From NCBI RefSeq assembly GCF_016892625.1, contig NZ_JAFEMW010000004.1, forward strand, positions 124,001 to 188,000: 64,000 nucleotides of DNA, written 5' to 3'. Positions within the stretch are counted from its first letter, which is position 1, and every line of letters starts with the position of its first letter. The translations under genes were made by a program, and so were the position numbers. This stretch comes from Brevibacterium sp. RIT 803 (lineage in GTDB: Bacteria; Actinomycetota; Actinomycetes; Actinomycetales; Brevibacteriaceae). Shown here piece by piece: positions 1 to 8,727 of the stretch. The notes beneath the pieces were generated by a model. It was not told where the DNA came from, made no database searches, and saw only the letters and a list, made by a program, of their open reading frames with translations.

Positions 1-333
1 AGTGAGCACAGCGGCCACGTGAAGAAGGGCAGCGAGGACGAGGAGCGAGGTGCCGATCCTTGCCCCGCGCCGAGGCTTCTCCTTGCCTGTTCCGGCCGAG
101 ATCTCAGCCGAAACGTCCGTCTGCGGCGGGTCGAGGAGTGCCGTGGTGGCCTTCCTGTTCGTGCGTCGCACATTCGAGGGCTTCGCGGCACTCGTCGCAC
201 CGGCTTCGGACTGCTTGAGTTCGCGCCCACCGAACAAGTCGAAGGCATAGAAGATCATAGCGACGGCGTAGACGACCATCGCCGAGATGATGAGCTGGTT
301 CGACCACATTGCGAGGTCAGTGTTGACGTCCAT
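1..333 (-). CDS. ccsB: Cytochrome c biogenesis protein CcsB (ResC type), N-terminal part only
   Basis: The reading frame starts with ATG at 333 and runs off the left edge of the window, so only the first 111 residues are present. It begins MDVNTDLAMWSNQLIISAMV, with one hydrophobic segment at about residues 10-30, then a polar loop of about 60 residues, then the start of a second membrane helix. This is the usual N-terminus of actinobacterial CcsB, the membrane partner of ResB that delivers heme to apocytochrome c outside the membrane. It is the last visible gene of the heme/cytochrome cluster and follows resB after 242 bases, so it may have its own promoter. The identification rests on the N-terminal pattern and on the ccdA-resB-ccsB gene order; the conserved C-terminal WWD-type heme-handling part lies outside the window. 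Confidence 0.82.
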   Translation of the reverse strand, partial: MDVNTDLAMWSNQLIISAMVVYAVAMIFYAFDLFGGRELKQSEAGATSAAKPSNVRRTNRKATTALLDPPQTDVSAEISAGTGKEKPRRGARIGTSLLVLAALLHVAAVLT

Positions 334-428
334 ACATCCTCCGCACCAGCGGTGCTCTTCCATTGCGTCGTGGGTGTTGCTGTGATGTTGCTGTGCCAGG
401 ACAGCCCTGATCGGGCCGACCCGCGACA

Positions 429-457
429 ATTCTACTCCGCGTAGTACCTAAAGCGAA
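429..457 (-). promoter_or_regulatory. Candidate promoter of ccsB
   Basis: On the minus strand a TAGAAT box (429-434) lies 17 bases after TTCGCT (452-457). The -10 box fits a housekeeping sigma factor well and the -35 box matches only half of the consensus. It lies about 95 bases upstream of the ccsB ATG, inside the 242-base gap that separates ccsB from resB. That gap is unusual in a cluster whose genes otherwise mostly overlap. This is inference from sequence pattern only. Confidence 0.35.
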
Positions 458-575
458 TCATTCGTCTCCTCAGGCATTCCGATCTCGGGCTATCCGACCC
501 TGGCGCTCCGATCCTGGACGCTCCGATCCGCGGTCTACCGCTCGTCAGTATCGTCAGTCCAGTTCGTCTGGTTCC

Positions 576-2201
576 TCACTTCCGTTGGTCGGAATCTTCG
601 TCGGGTTCCTCGGCGAGGTCCTTCGCGAGGTCCTTCGCAGCCCGTTCGACCAACTGGTCCTCACCGCGGGCCAGAGCCGCAACTTCGGCCTTGCCGTCCT
701 TGATGCGCACCCACATTCGTCGGCGTGGGATGAACAGGGACAGACCAAGACCCAGCAGCACGGCGATCGCGCTGACGAGCATCAGGCCCTGTGTCGGGTC
801 CTGGGAGATGTCGACGGCGATGTAGCGTTTGACCCCGTCGAAGGTCACCGATCCGCCGTCGGGCAGCTTCTGGGTCTCTCCCTCGGCGAGTTGGATGAGC
901 AGCGGGTTGCCAGTGGCATCGGTCATCTCAGTCATGTTCTCGGCATCGATCGTGTACACCGACTGCGGCGTTCCATCGTCAAGGCCGAGGTCACCGGTGT
1001 ACCCGCTCATCACGAGGTAGGGATTGCGCAGTTCGGCGAAGCTCGAGACCAGTTCGCCGTTCTCGTTCTGAGTTGCCGTCGGCAGGAACACACCGACGAA
1101 GCCCATCTGAGTTCCCGCGGCGTCGGGTACCTTGATGACGCCTTCGGAGGTATATCCCGGGTCTCCGCCGTCGGGGATGAACACCTGCGGGCCGGATTGC
1201 ACGGCTTGGCCCTTGGCGTCCTTGACCGTGACCTCCGGAGCGTAGCCGTTTCCGGTCAGGTATACGCCCGTCCCACCGACACGCACGGGTTCATTGACGC
1301 GCAACGTGTGCTTCTCGCTCTTGCCATCAGCTGTGGCCGTGACCTTCGCATCGAAGGTCCGGGGCTGGCCGAACTGGCTGCCCGGAGCCTGATCGTCGAA
1401 GGTGGATTCGAAGCTGTCGAGCTTGAGCCGGAAATCCGGCAGGTTGTTGGCGTCGTAATATGAGCCCGGTTCGAACGAATCGTAGGCGACCAGAGAATTC
1501 GTGAAGGTCTCCCCCTCGACGAGGATCCGCTGGCCCTCATAGCCGAACAGGGATCCGATCGCCATCGTCAGCGTTGCGACGAGGAGGGCGATATGGAAGA
1601 CCAGGTTGCCGGTCTCGCGCAGGTAGCCGCGTTCGGCGGCGACATGATCGTCGTGGCGCACGGTGCGGTAGCCAAGCTTCTTCAGCCGGGCTTGGGCGGT
1701 GTCGAGGAAGTCCTGGTCTGCAGCTTCGCGCGATTCGGCGGATCCGGTCGCCGAGGTGAAGGCTTCGTATCCTGGCATCCGACCCAACCGCCTCGGCGCC
1801 TTGGGTGGGGCCGAACGCATGGCCTTCCAATGCTGGGCCGAGCGTGGGATCACGCAGCCGATCAACGAGATCATGAGGAGGAGGTAGATCGCGGAGAACC
1901 AGATCGAGGAGTACACGTCGAACATCTGGATCGTGTCGAGGAACTGCCCCCACGCACCGTTGGCGTCGAGGAACGTGGTGACCCGGCCCGGATCCTGAAT
2001 GCGCTGCGGCAGCAGGGAACCCGGGATCGCGGCCAAAGCCAAGACGAGGAGGAGGATCAGTGCCACCCGCATCGTCGTCAGCTGACGCCACGCCCACCGG
2101 CACATGCCGATGAACCCCAGCTGCGGCTGGGTCACACCGGACTTGTGGCTGCCCACCTGTTTGCTGTTGTCAGCCTTCTTGTCGGCGGTCTTCTTCGCCA
2201 C
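576..2201 (-). CDS. resB: Cytochrome c biogenesis protein ResB
   Basis: A 541-residue ResB/Ccs1 family protein, which works with CcsB to carry heme across the membrane and attach it to apocytochrome c. A charged N-terminal tail is followed by membrane helices at about residues 46-60, 100-120, 200-222 and 472-492. A large extracytoplasmic domain lies between the third and fourth helices, as in the family. The motif PGSLLPQ follows the first helix, and His204 in the third helix sits where the family has a conserved heme-binding histidine. The C-terminus ends in a charged tail. The start is GTG at 2201 and overlaps the TAG stop of ccdA by one base, showing translational coupling. Length and domain layout are normal. 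Confidence 0.93.
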   Translation of the reverse strand: MAKKTADKKADNSKQVGSHKSGVTQPQLGFIGMCRWAWRQLTTMRVALILLLVLALAAIPGSLLPQRIQDPGRVTTFLDANGAWGQFLDTIQMFDVYSSIWFSAIYLLLMISLIGCVIPRSAQHWKAMRSAPPKAPRRLGRMPGYEAFTSATGSAESREAADQDFLDTAQARLKKLGYRTVRHDDHVAAERGYLRETGNLVFHIALLVATLTMAIGSLFGYEGQRILVEGETFTNSLVAYDSFEPGSYYDANNLPDFRLKLDSFESTFDDQAPGSQFGQPRTFDAKVTATADGKSEKHTLRVNEPVRVGGTGVYLTGNGYAPEVTVKDAKGQAVQSGPQVFIPDGGDPGYTSEGVIKVPDAAGTQMGFVGVFLPTATQNENGELVSSFAELRNPYLVMSGYTGDLGLDDGTPQSVYTIDAENMTEMTDATGNPLLIQLAEGETQKLPDGGSVTFDGVKRYIAVDISQDPTQGLMLVSAIAVLLGLGLSLFIPRRRMWVRIKDGKAEVAALARGEDQLVERAAKDLAKDLAEEPDEDSDQRK

Positions 2202-2965
2202 TAGATCACCACTTCGAAATCATAGATCAGACCCTGCAGAGAGGTCATCCACGCGTTCCACAGCCCCGAGGCCATGAGAACGCCCAACACGATGAGCATG
2301 ATGCCGCCGGCACGGACGATCGCCGTCTGGTGCCTGCGCACCCACGTCAGGCGGCCTGCACCCTTGTGGATCGCCACCGCCAGGAGAATGAAGGGAACGC
2401 CCAGCCCCAGGCAGTAGACGAACGCCAACAGTGCGCCGCGCCAGATCGTTCCCTCGCCGCCGAAGCTCACCGACATCGACAGAACTGCCGACAACGTCGG
2501 GCCCACGCACGGAGCCCAGCCGAGGGCGAAGGTGGCGCCGAGCACGGGCGCACCCCAGAGCCCTGCCTGAGGACGAGCCCGGATCCGGTGCTCGGTCTGG
2601 AGCAGGCCGAAGCCACCCATGAACACGAAGCCGGCGATGATGACGACAACGCCGAGGATCCGGATGAGCAGGCCCTGCCACTGTGAGAACAGAGCGCCCA
2701 GGGCCGAGAATCCTGTCCCCAGCAGGACGAAGATGATGGTGAATCCGAGAACGAACAGTGCGATCCCGACGACGACCCGCCAGGTCTCTTTGTCCTTGAG
2801 GGAGGATCCGCTCAACCCGGTGACATAGCCGACATAGCCGGGGACCAGCGGTAGCACGCAGGGTGAGGCGAAGGAGACGAGTCCGGCCAGTGCGGCCGCG
2901 CCGGCGGCCAGAAGAAGCGGCCCGTCGAGAACCGTCTGGGCGAAGTCCGCCCCGATTCCACTCAC
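2201..2965 (-). CDS. ccdA: Cytochrome c biogenesis thiol-disulfide transporter CcdA
   Basis: A 254-residue polytopic membrane protein of the CcdA/DsbD family that moves reducing equivalents from cytoplasmic thioredoxin to extracytoplasmic thiol proteins. The two redox cysteines are visible as Cys36 in FASPCVLPLVPGY and Cys153 in GWAPCVGP, the two halves of the internal duplication. Six or so hydrophobic helices are seen. The start is GTG at 2965; it overlaps the TGA of the upstream thioredoxin-like gene by four bases (GTGA). The likely electron acceptor is that neighbouring lipoprotein, which in turn keeps apocytochrome CXXCH motifs reduced for ResB/CcsB. Confidence 0.95.
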   Translation of the reverse strand: MSGIGADFAQTVLDGPLLLAAGAAALAGLVSFASPCVLPLVPGYVGYVTGLSGSSLKDKETWRVVVGIALFVLGFTIIFVLLGTGFSALGALFSQWQGLLIRILGVVVIIAGFVFMGGFGLLQTEHRIRARPQAGLWGAPVLGATFALGWAPCVGPTLSAVLSMSVSFGGEGTIWRGALLAFVYCLGLGVPFILLAVAIHKGAGRLTWVRRHQTAIVRAGGIMLIVLGVLMASGLWNAWMTSLQGLIYDFEVVI

Positions 2966-3576
2966 TCCGCCTGCACGTCCTCGATGAGTCCTTTGAGCGT
3001 CGACTCATCGACCTCTCCGACGACTCGAGCTGCGACGCGCCCCTTCGCGTCGAGGACGACGGTGGAGGGTGTGGCCTGCGGCGGAAGAACCCCCGAGAGC
3101 AGAGCCACCATGTCGCCGTTGGTGTCGAGCATGTTCGCGTAGGGAATCTGGTAGTTCGAGACGAAGGCGTTGGCTGCGGCCTCCTGGTCGCGGACATTGA
3201 CGCCGAGGAACTGGACCTCATCACCGAATTCCTCGGCCAGGGACTTCAGAGCCGGGGCTTCCTTCCGGCACGGTGGGCAGGCCGCGTACCAGAGGTTGAT
3301 GACGACCGGGGTGGGCCGGAGTTCGGCCAGCGACATCGGCTTCCCGTCGAGTGTCTCGAAGTTCAGTTCCAGAGGCTCACCGCGTTTATCCTTGGCCACC
3401 TGGGACACGACACCGGAGCCGGAGACATATCCCTGATCGGATCCGGCCTGATCAGCTAGTTCGTCATTCTCACTGCATGCGCTGAGAACCACAGCGGTGC
3501 CAGCGACCAGTCCGGTCAGGAGGGTGCGCCGGTTCATCGGGTTGGTGCGGTTGAACCGATTGGGGCGGGCATTCAT
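2962..3576 (-). CDS. TlpA/ResA-family thiol-disulfide oxidoreductase lipoprotein
   Basis: A 204-residue exported thioredoxin-fold protein. It has an arginine-containing N-terminus, a hydrophobic core and a lipobox LSAC with Cys34, so it is probably a membrane-anchored lipoprotein. The active site CPPC (residues 100-103) sits in the TlpA/ResA context NLWYAACPPC. The role inferred from family and position is to reduce the haem-binding cysteines of apocytochrome c using electrons from CcdA. The chosen ATG at 3576 overlaps the upstream stop by four bases (ATGA). A second ATG, 13 codons further in (MNRRTLLTGL), would give a more compact signal peptide and cannot be excluded. It corresponds in position to Rv0526 of M. 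tuberculosis. Confidence 0.9.
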   Translation of the reverse strand: MNARPNRFNRTNPMNRRTLLTGLVAGTAVVLSACSENDELADQAGSDQGYVSGSGVVSQVAKDKRGEPLELNFETLDGKPMSLAELRPTPVVINLWYAACPPCRKEAPALKSLAEEFGDEVQFLGVNVRDQEAAANAFVSNYQIPYANMLDTNGDMVALLSGVLPPQATPSTVVLDAKGRVAARVVGEVDESTLKGLIEDVQAE

Positions 3577-4214
3577 GCTCCGGCCACCGCTTGCCCGGGC
3601 TGCAGATCTGCACAGATGCTCTCGTAACTCACGGATACAAGTGTGGACGATTCGAATGTGAAACTGGTGATAGATGCCAGGTCACACTCCCGTTTCCGAG
3701 GGTCGTGGACGAGCGAGCGCTCCTCACCTGCCAAGCGTGTCATCCAGATCGGAAGCTGATGGGAGACGATGACGCCCTCGGCCTCGGGACCGTGCTTAGC
3801 GAGCTTTGTGCGCAGGCTGGCCATGGCTGCGTGCATCCGCAGAACGATCTGTTTGTAGGGCTCACCCCAGGAGGGTGTCAGCGGGTTGTACAGCCGCAGC
3901 AGATTGCGCGGTTCGGCCAACCTTCGACCGTTGACCTTCTGGCCTTCGAAAGAATTCGCGGCTTCGATCACGCGGTCATCGGTGAAGACCGGCAGCTCGA
4001 GTCGCTGGCGCAGCGGCGTGATCGTCTGCTGCGCCCGCAGCAGCGGGGAGCACACGAGCTCGACCGGGGGCGCCGAGGCTGCCGCGAAGTGATCGCCGAC
4101 CCGTCGGGCCATCTCATGGCCGCGTTCGGTCAGACCGAATTTCGGCAGCCGTCCGTAGAGGATGCCCTCCGGATTGTCGACCTCCCCGTGCCTGACCAGG
4201 TGGATCGTCGTCAT
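3573..4214 (-). CDS. Histidine phosphatase family protein (phosphoglycerate mutase-like)
   Basis: A 213-residue member of the histidine phosphatase superfamily. The catalytic motif LVRHGE is at residues 6-11, with nucleophile His9 and Arg8. CSPLLRAQQT supplies the second arginine, and VSHQLPIW the second histidine region. The substrate cannot be told from sequence. The gene overlaps hemL by one base (TGATG) and the downstream lipoprotein gene by four. The same phosphatase is found between hemL and the resA-like gene in mycobacteria (Rv0525), so the link with heme and cytochrome genes is conserved although its meaning is not known to me. Confidence 0.9.
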   Translation of the reverse strand: MTTIHLVRHGEVDNPEGILYGRLPKFGLTERGHEMARRVGDHFAAASAPPVELVCSPLLRAQQTITPLRQRLELPVFTDDRVIEAANSFEGQKVNGRRLAEPRNLLRLYNPLTPSWGEPYKQIVLRMHAAMASLRTKLAKHGPEAEGVIVSHQLPIWMTRLAGEERSLVHDPRKRECDLASITSFTFESSTLVSVSYESICADLQPGQAVAGA

Positions 4215-5551
4215 CAGTTCCCCTGCGTGTTCGGTACACTCGCTGCCGCCTTGGCTGCGGCCGGCAGTGCCGAGATGATCCGATCGAGGATCTCATCGGT
4301 GTGAGCGTAGGAGAGGAACCAGGCTTCGAAAGCGCTCGGCGGCATGTGGATGCCCGCATCCAACATGGCGTTGAAGAACGCGGAGTAGCGTTCGACGTTC
4401 TGTCTCCGGGCGTCGTCGTAGTTGGTGACCTCTTGGTCGGTGAAGAAGACGGAGAACATCGAATTCGCCGACTGAATGGTGTGTGCCACACCTTCAACCT
4501 CCAGCGCAGAGGCGACTGCGGGCCGCAGAATGTCCGCAGCGCGGGAGATGTGTGAGTACACATCGAGTTCGGTCGTCAGCTTCAGCGTGGTCAGGCCGGC
4601 GGCAGTGGCCACGGGGTTTCCGGACAGGGTTCCCGCCTGGTAGACCGGGCCTGTCGGTGCCAGATGCTCCATCACGTCGGCCCGTCCGCCGAAGGCCGCG
4701 GCCGGGAAGCCGCCGCCCATGACCTTGCCGAAGGTGAACAGGTCTGCGGGTCCCTCCGGGTAGCCGAGTGAATCGGCCTCATAGCCGTACCAGCCTGCGG
4801 CCGAGACGCGGAAGCCTGTCATCACTTCGTCGCTGATCATCAGAGCACCGTGGGCTTTGGTCAGGCTGCGGATGGTGTTGGTGAAGCCGTCGCGAGGAGG
4901 CACGACGCCCATGTTGCCCGGGCTCGCTTCTGTGATGACGCAGGCGATCTCATCACCGTGTTCGGCGAAGACGGTCTCCAAGGCGGCAGCGTCGTTGTAG
5001 TCGACGACGATCGTGTCCGAGGCCTGTGCCCCGGTCACACCCGGGGTGTCGGGCAGGGAGAAGGTCGCCAGACCGGATCCGGCCTGGGCCAGAAGCGCGT
5101 CGACGTGACCGTGGTAGCACCCGGCGAATTTCACGATCTTCGCCCGACCCGTGTATCCGCGGGCCAATCGGATGGCGCTCATGGTCGCCTCGGTGCCCGA
5201 GGACACGAGCCGGACCTGGTCAACGGGCTCGACGCGGGCGACGATCTCTTCGGCAAGTTCGACCTCGCCGGTTGACGGGGTGCCGAAGGAGAAGCCCTTG
5301 ACGGCGGCTTCCTGCACAGCCGCGACCACTTCGGGGCGGGAGTGGCCCATGATCATGGGACCCCACGAACCGATGAGGTCGATGTAGTCATTGCCGTCGG
5401 CGTCGCGCAGCCATGCTCCGGTCGCCGAGGTGATGAAGCGCGGGGTGCCTCCGACGGCTTTGAAGGCCCGCACCGGTGAGTTCACTCCACCGGGGATGAC
5501 ATGTTCGGCGCGCTCGAACAGCGCGGCCGACTTCGCAGTCTCGTGTTTCAT
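4214..5551 (-). CDS. hemL: Glutamate-1-semialdehyde 2,1-aminomutase
   Basis: A 445-residue PLP-dependent class III aminotransferase-fold enzyme that converts glutamate-1-semialdehyde to 5-aminolevulinate, the second step of the C5 heme pathway. The PLP lysine is Lys276 in [16 protein letters not shown] (residues 117-122) binds the cofactor phosphate, and SDEVMTGFR contains the aspartate that contacts the pyridine nitrogen. Length is normal. The ATG at 5551 follows the motif AGGAGAACCC; the gene is 62 bases after the MarR gene. It acts directly after glutamyl-tRNA reductase, which is encoded about 5 kb upstream as part of the HemA-HemC fusion. Confidence 0.96.
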   Translation of the reverse strand: MKHETAKSAALFERAEHVIPGGVNSPVRAFKAVGGTPRFITSATGAWLRDADGNDYIDLIGSWGPMIMGHSRPEVVAAVQEAAVKGFSFGTPSTGEVELAEEIVARVEPVDQVRLVSSGTEATMSAIRLARGYTGRAKIVKFAGCYHGHVDALLAQAGSGLATFSLPDTPGVTGAQASDTIVVDYNDAAALETVFAEHGDEIACVITEASPGNMGVVPPRDGFTNTIRSLTKAHGALMISDEVMTGFRVSAAGWYGYEADSLGYPEGPADLFTFGKVMGGGFPAAAFGGRADVMEHLAPTGPVYQAGTLSGNPVATAAGLTTLKLTTELDVYSHISRAADILRPAVASALEVEGVAHTIQSANSMFSVFFTDQEVTNYDDARRQNVERYSAFFNAMLDAGIHMPPSAFEAWFLSYAHTDEILDRIISALPAAAKAAASVPNTQGN

Positions 5552-5613
5552 GGGTTCTCCTGAAGAGGTCGCCGGATCGGTGGTCGGTTCAGATATTAGT
5601 CGAGTCGGTGAGC

Positions 5614-6129
5614 TCAGTCCGCTGACGTCGAAGGTTCGGCATCGATCGGTGGTGAATCGACTGGCCCCTCGCCGATCTCACGCATGTGGGCGGTGACCTT
5701 GCCGAACACGCGCCCCAGGGTCGCCATCTCCTCTGGCTCGAGCAGGTCGACGAGGTGGGCACGGACGCTTTCCACATGTGTGGGAGCCATTGTCACGAGC
5801 AGCTCCCAGCCGGCATCGGTCATCTGGCAGTTGACTCCGCGTCCGTCTTCGGGAATCGAGAAGCGCTTAAGGAGCCCTTTCTTCTCCATCCGAGCCACAC
5901 TGTGCGTCAGACGCGAACGCGACATCGTCGTGTCCATCGCGAGCAGAGCCATGCGCATCGTCCGGTTCTCATGTTCGCTCAGCCGGACCAGGATCTCGTA
6001 TTCGGGCATGCCGATGTTGTGGTGCTCCCGCAGTTCCTTGTCCAGCTGCGTGGTCAGCAGCTGTGACCCGGTGAGATAACTTCTCCAGGCTCTCTGATCG
6101 GGACCGCTGAGCCATCGTGGTTCGCTCAT
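5614..6129 (-). CDS. MarR-family transcriptional regulator
   Basis: A 171-residue winged-helix regulator. Residues 40-110 match the MarR DNA-binding core: the recognition-helix region is about [20 protein letters not shown], followed by the wing with PEDGRG. A C-terminal helical part would form the dimer. The frame is open further upstream, but the ATG at 6129 overlaps the hemB stop by one base (TGATG) and fits the family length. The gene sits inside the heme cluster, between hemB and hemL, so it may sense a heme intermediate or an oxidant and control the cluster. The ligand and target are not shown by the sequence. Confidence 0.88.
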   Translation of the reverse strand: MSEPRWLSGPDQRAWRSYLTGSQLLTTQLDKELREHHNIGMPEYEILVRLSEHENRTMRMALLAMDTTMSRSRLTHSVARMEKKGLLKRFSIPEDGRGVNCQMTDAGWELLVTMAPTHVESVRAHLVDLLEPEEMATLGRVFGKVTAHMREIGEGPVDSPPIDAEPSTSAD

Positions 6130-7133
6130 CAGAGTGCACCGTCCTGCGTCTGCGAGGTCAGTCGCTGCGCGACCTCTGTAGCCCAGTAGGTGAGGATCGC
6201 GTCGGCTCCGGCCCGCTTGAAGGCGATGAGGGATTCCTCGATGGCGCGTTCGCGTTCGATGGCTCCGGCGGAGGCCGCGAATTCGATCATCGCGTACTCC
6301 CCCGACACCTGGTAGGCCCACACGGGCACCGGCGACTCACAAGCCACCTCGGCGAGGACGTCAAGGTAGGGCATGCCGGGCTTGACCATGACGATGTCGG
6401 CACCTTCGGCCAGGTCAAGGTCGAGTTCGCGCATGGCTTCGCGGCCGTTCGCTGGGTCCTGCTGGTAGGTCTTGCGGTCGCCTTGGAGCTCCGAATCCAC
6501 GGCCTCACGGAACGGACCGAAGAACGCCGAAGCATATTTCGCGGAGTAGGCCATCACGACCACGTCGGTGAAGCCTTCGAGGTCCAGTGCCTCCCGGCAG
6601 GCCGCGACCTGACCGTCCATCATCCCCGACAGTCCCACCACGTGGGCTCCGGCGCGAGCCTGCGCCACAGCCATGGAGGCATAGCGCGTCAGTGTTGCGT
6701 CGTTGTCGACGCCGCCCGCGGAATCGAGGACTCCGCAGTGTCCGTGAGAGGTGAACTCGTCGAGGCACAGATCGGCCATGATGACCGTCGTATCGCCGAG
6801 GTTGTCCCGCAGCAGCGTCAACGCTCGATTGAGGATGCCCTCAGGATCATCAGCCTGGGAGCCGTCATTGTCCTTGTGCTCCGGAATTCCGAACAGCATC
6901 AGTCCGCCGACTCCGGCGTCCACAGCCTCGTTGGCCGCCTCAAGCAGGGAATCAAGGGTGTGCTGGACGACGCCGGGCATGCTGGTCAGCGGTGCCGGTT
7001 CGCTCAGCGTCTCCTTGACGAACATGGGCAGGATGAGATCGGCCGGGTGCAGGCGCGACTCGGAGACGAGCCGGCGCAGGGCCGGTGTCGTCCGCAGGCG
7101 GCGGGGCCGAACGGTTCCGGGGACCAAAGTCAT
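6129..7133 (-). CDS. hemB: Delta-aminolevulinic acid dehydratase (porphobilinogen synthase)
   Basis: A 334-residue enzyme that joins two 5-aminolevulinate molecules into porphobilinogen. The two catalytic lysines are seen in [10 protein letters not shown] and [11 protein letters not shown]. The metal region reads [14 protein letters not shown]: it keeps two of the three cysteines of zinc-type enzymes, and an aspartate stands in the middle position. The frame is open for 52 further codons upstream, but ATG 7133 matches the usual N-terminus ([15 protein letters not shown]) and lies one base after the hemD stop, so the longer frame is rejected. It is part of the hemAC-hemD-hemB-hemL cluster. Confidence 0.95.
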   Translation of the reverse strand: MTLVPGTVRPRRLRTTPALRRLVSESRLHPADLILPMFVKETLSEPAPLTSMPGVVQHTLDSLLEAANEAVDAGVGGLMLFGIPEHKDNDGSQADDPEGILNRALTLLRDNLGDTTVIMADLCLDEFTSHGHCGVLDSAGGVDNDATLTRYASMAVAQARAGAHVVGLSGMMDGQVAACREALDLEGFTDVVVMAYSAKYASAFFGPFREAVDSELQGDRKTYQQDPANGREAMRELDLDLAEGADIVMVKPGMPYLDVLAEVACESPVPVWAYQVSGEYAMIEFAASAGAIERERAIEESLIAFKRAGADAILTYWATEVAQRLTSQTQDGAL

Positions 7134-7134
7134 G

Positions 7135-8727
7135 TCAGGCCTTCTTTCTGCGGCGTTTCTGGCTGGGGCGCGTCGGGGTGGTTCCCGCCGCCAGGTCGTC
7201 TTCGCGTGCGGACATCGCGAATTCGACCAATCCGTCGATGAGGGAGGTGAGGTTGGCTTCCTCGGCGAGGACGTCGACTCGCAGGCCATGTTCGGCCGCG
7301 GTGTTCGCCGTGGCAGGTCCGATGCAGCAGATCACCGAGGTGGCTGCCGGCTTTCCGGCAATCCCGACGAGGTTGCGCACCGTGGAGGAGGATGTGAAGA
7401 GGAAGGCGTCGAAGTCACCGGCCTTGATGGCCTCTCGGATGGGAGCCGGAGGCGGAGAGGCGCGCACGGTGCGGTAGGCCGTGACATCGTCCGGGTCCCA
7501 GCCCTTCTCCAGGAGTCCGGCCACGAGCACCTCGGTGGCGATGTCGGCGCGCGGCAGCAACACCGTGTTCATGGGGTCGATGTCATCGACGTAGTCCGGC
7601 CAGGCCGCAGCGAGGCCACGGGCCGAGTGCTCTCCGTCGGGAACGAGGTCGGGGGTGATGCCCCAGTCGATAAGTGAGGCGGCGGTCCGACCGCCGACGG
7701 CCGCAACCTTGACACCGGAGAGTGAGCGGGAGTCCAGACCGAAGTCCTCGAACCACATGCGCACGGCGCGGACGGCGTTGACCGAGGTGAAGCCCACCCA
7801 TTCGTAGGATCCGTCGACGAGGCCCCGGATCGCCTTCTCCATCTGAGTCGGCGTGCGCGGGGGCTGAACGGCGATCGTGGGGACAACGGTGCCGACAGCA
7901 CCCAGTTCCCCCAGCGCCTCGGCGGTGGAGGTGCCCTGCTCCTTCGTCCTCGGGATGAGGACCTGCCATCCGAAGAGCGGCTTGGTCTCGAACCAGCTGA
8001 GTGCACCTCGCGATTCCACTCCCTGTCCCATGATGACCACCATACGATCTCCGCCGGACTGGGCCATCGTCAAGGCCTGCCCCAAGGTGGTCTCCACACT
8101 CGCCTGATCAGTTGTGGAGATGCCCCAGCCCAGGAGCACCTTCGTATCCTCATCCCAGCCGTCGTCGAGCAGAGCGCGGATCGCCTGTTCATGATCGGCT
8201 GTCGTGCCCGTGAGCACGTGGGTGGTGTTGCGGTGCCGGGAGACGTCGACGTGGGTCTGCGGGCCTGCCTCGATGAAACGGACCGAACGCACTCGGTTCG
8301 TCGTCAGCGCGGTGCCGGTGTAGGCGGAAGTCGCCGCCGACAGTCCGACTCCGGGCACGATCTCGACGTCGACGTCGGCCTGGCGGCACACCGCGGCCTC
8401 TGCTGTCGTCGTCGTGAACAGGATGCCGTCATCGGAACTCAGCCGCACCACAGTCTTGTCTGGGCGAGCCAGTTCGGCCAGCTTGCGTCCCCGTGTCGAG
8501 GCCGTAGCACCGAGCTGAGCAGCCTCGATGATCTCAGTGGCCTGCGGCACGTAGGCGGTCACGATCTCTGAATGCACGTGGGTGTCGTAGACGACGATCT
8601 CGGCGTTTGCGAGGATGTCGGCGCCGCGGATCGTCATCAGACCCGACTCACCGGGGCCGCTGCCGATGAACACGACGCGGGGTGAGACGGGCAGAAGACG
8701 TCGGGGCTGAACCTGGCCGGTGGTCAT
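7135..8727 (-). CDS. hemD: Uroporphyrinogen-III synthase with N-terminal CobA-like methyltransferase domain
   Basis: A 530-residue two-domain protein. Residues 15-245 follow the uroporphyrinogen methyltransferase fold, with GSGPGESGL at the N-terminus and [15 protein letters not shown] later. Residues 252-510 are uroporphyrinogen-III synthase ([30 protein letters not shown]), which closes and inverts the tetrapyrrole ring. The usual GDP motif of the methyltransferase is replaced by SSDDGILF around residue 100, so methylation (siroheme/cobalamin branch) may be lost or altered. A CobA-HemD arrangement is known in mycobacteria. The C-terminus is very basic (QKRRRKKA). The gene overlaps hemAC by four bases (ATGA). 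Confidence 0.92.
   Translation of the reverse strand: MTTGQVQPRRLLPVSPRVVFIGSGPGESGLMTIRGADILANAEIVVYDTHVHSEIVTAYVPQATEIIEAAQLGATASTRGRKLAELARPDKTVVRLSSDDGILFTTTTAEAAVCRQADVDVEIVPGVGLSAATSAYTGTALTTNRVRSVRFIEAGPQTHVDVSRHRNTTHVLTGTTADHEQAIRALLDDGWDEDTKVLLGWGISTTDQASVETTLGQALTMAQSGGDRMVVIMGQGVESRGALSWFETKPLFGWQVLIPRTKEQGTSTAEALGELGAVGTVVPTIAVQPPRTPTQMEKAIRGLVDGSYEWVGFTSVNAVRAVRMWFEDFGLDSRSLSGVKVAAVGGRTAASLIDWGITPDLVPDGEHSARGLAAAWPDYVDDIDPMNTVLLPRADIATEVLVAGLLEKGWDPDDVTAYRTVRASPPPAPIREAIKAGDFDAFLFTSSSTVRNLVGIAGKPAATSVICCIGPATANTAAEHGLRVDVLAEEANLTSLIDGLVEFAMSAREDDLAAGTTPTRPSQKRRRKKA

Noticed and set aside
6322..7289. Longer N-terminus for HemB (start at 7289)
   Set aside because: The extra 52 residues are Arg/Pro-rich and unlike any HemB; ATG 7133 is coupled to the hemD stop.
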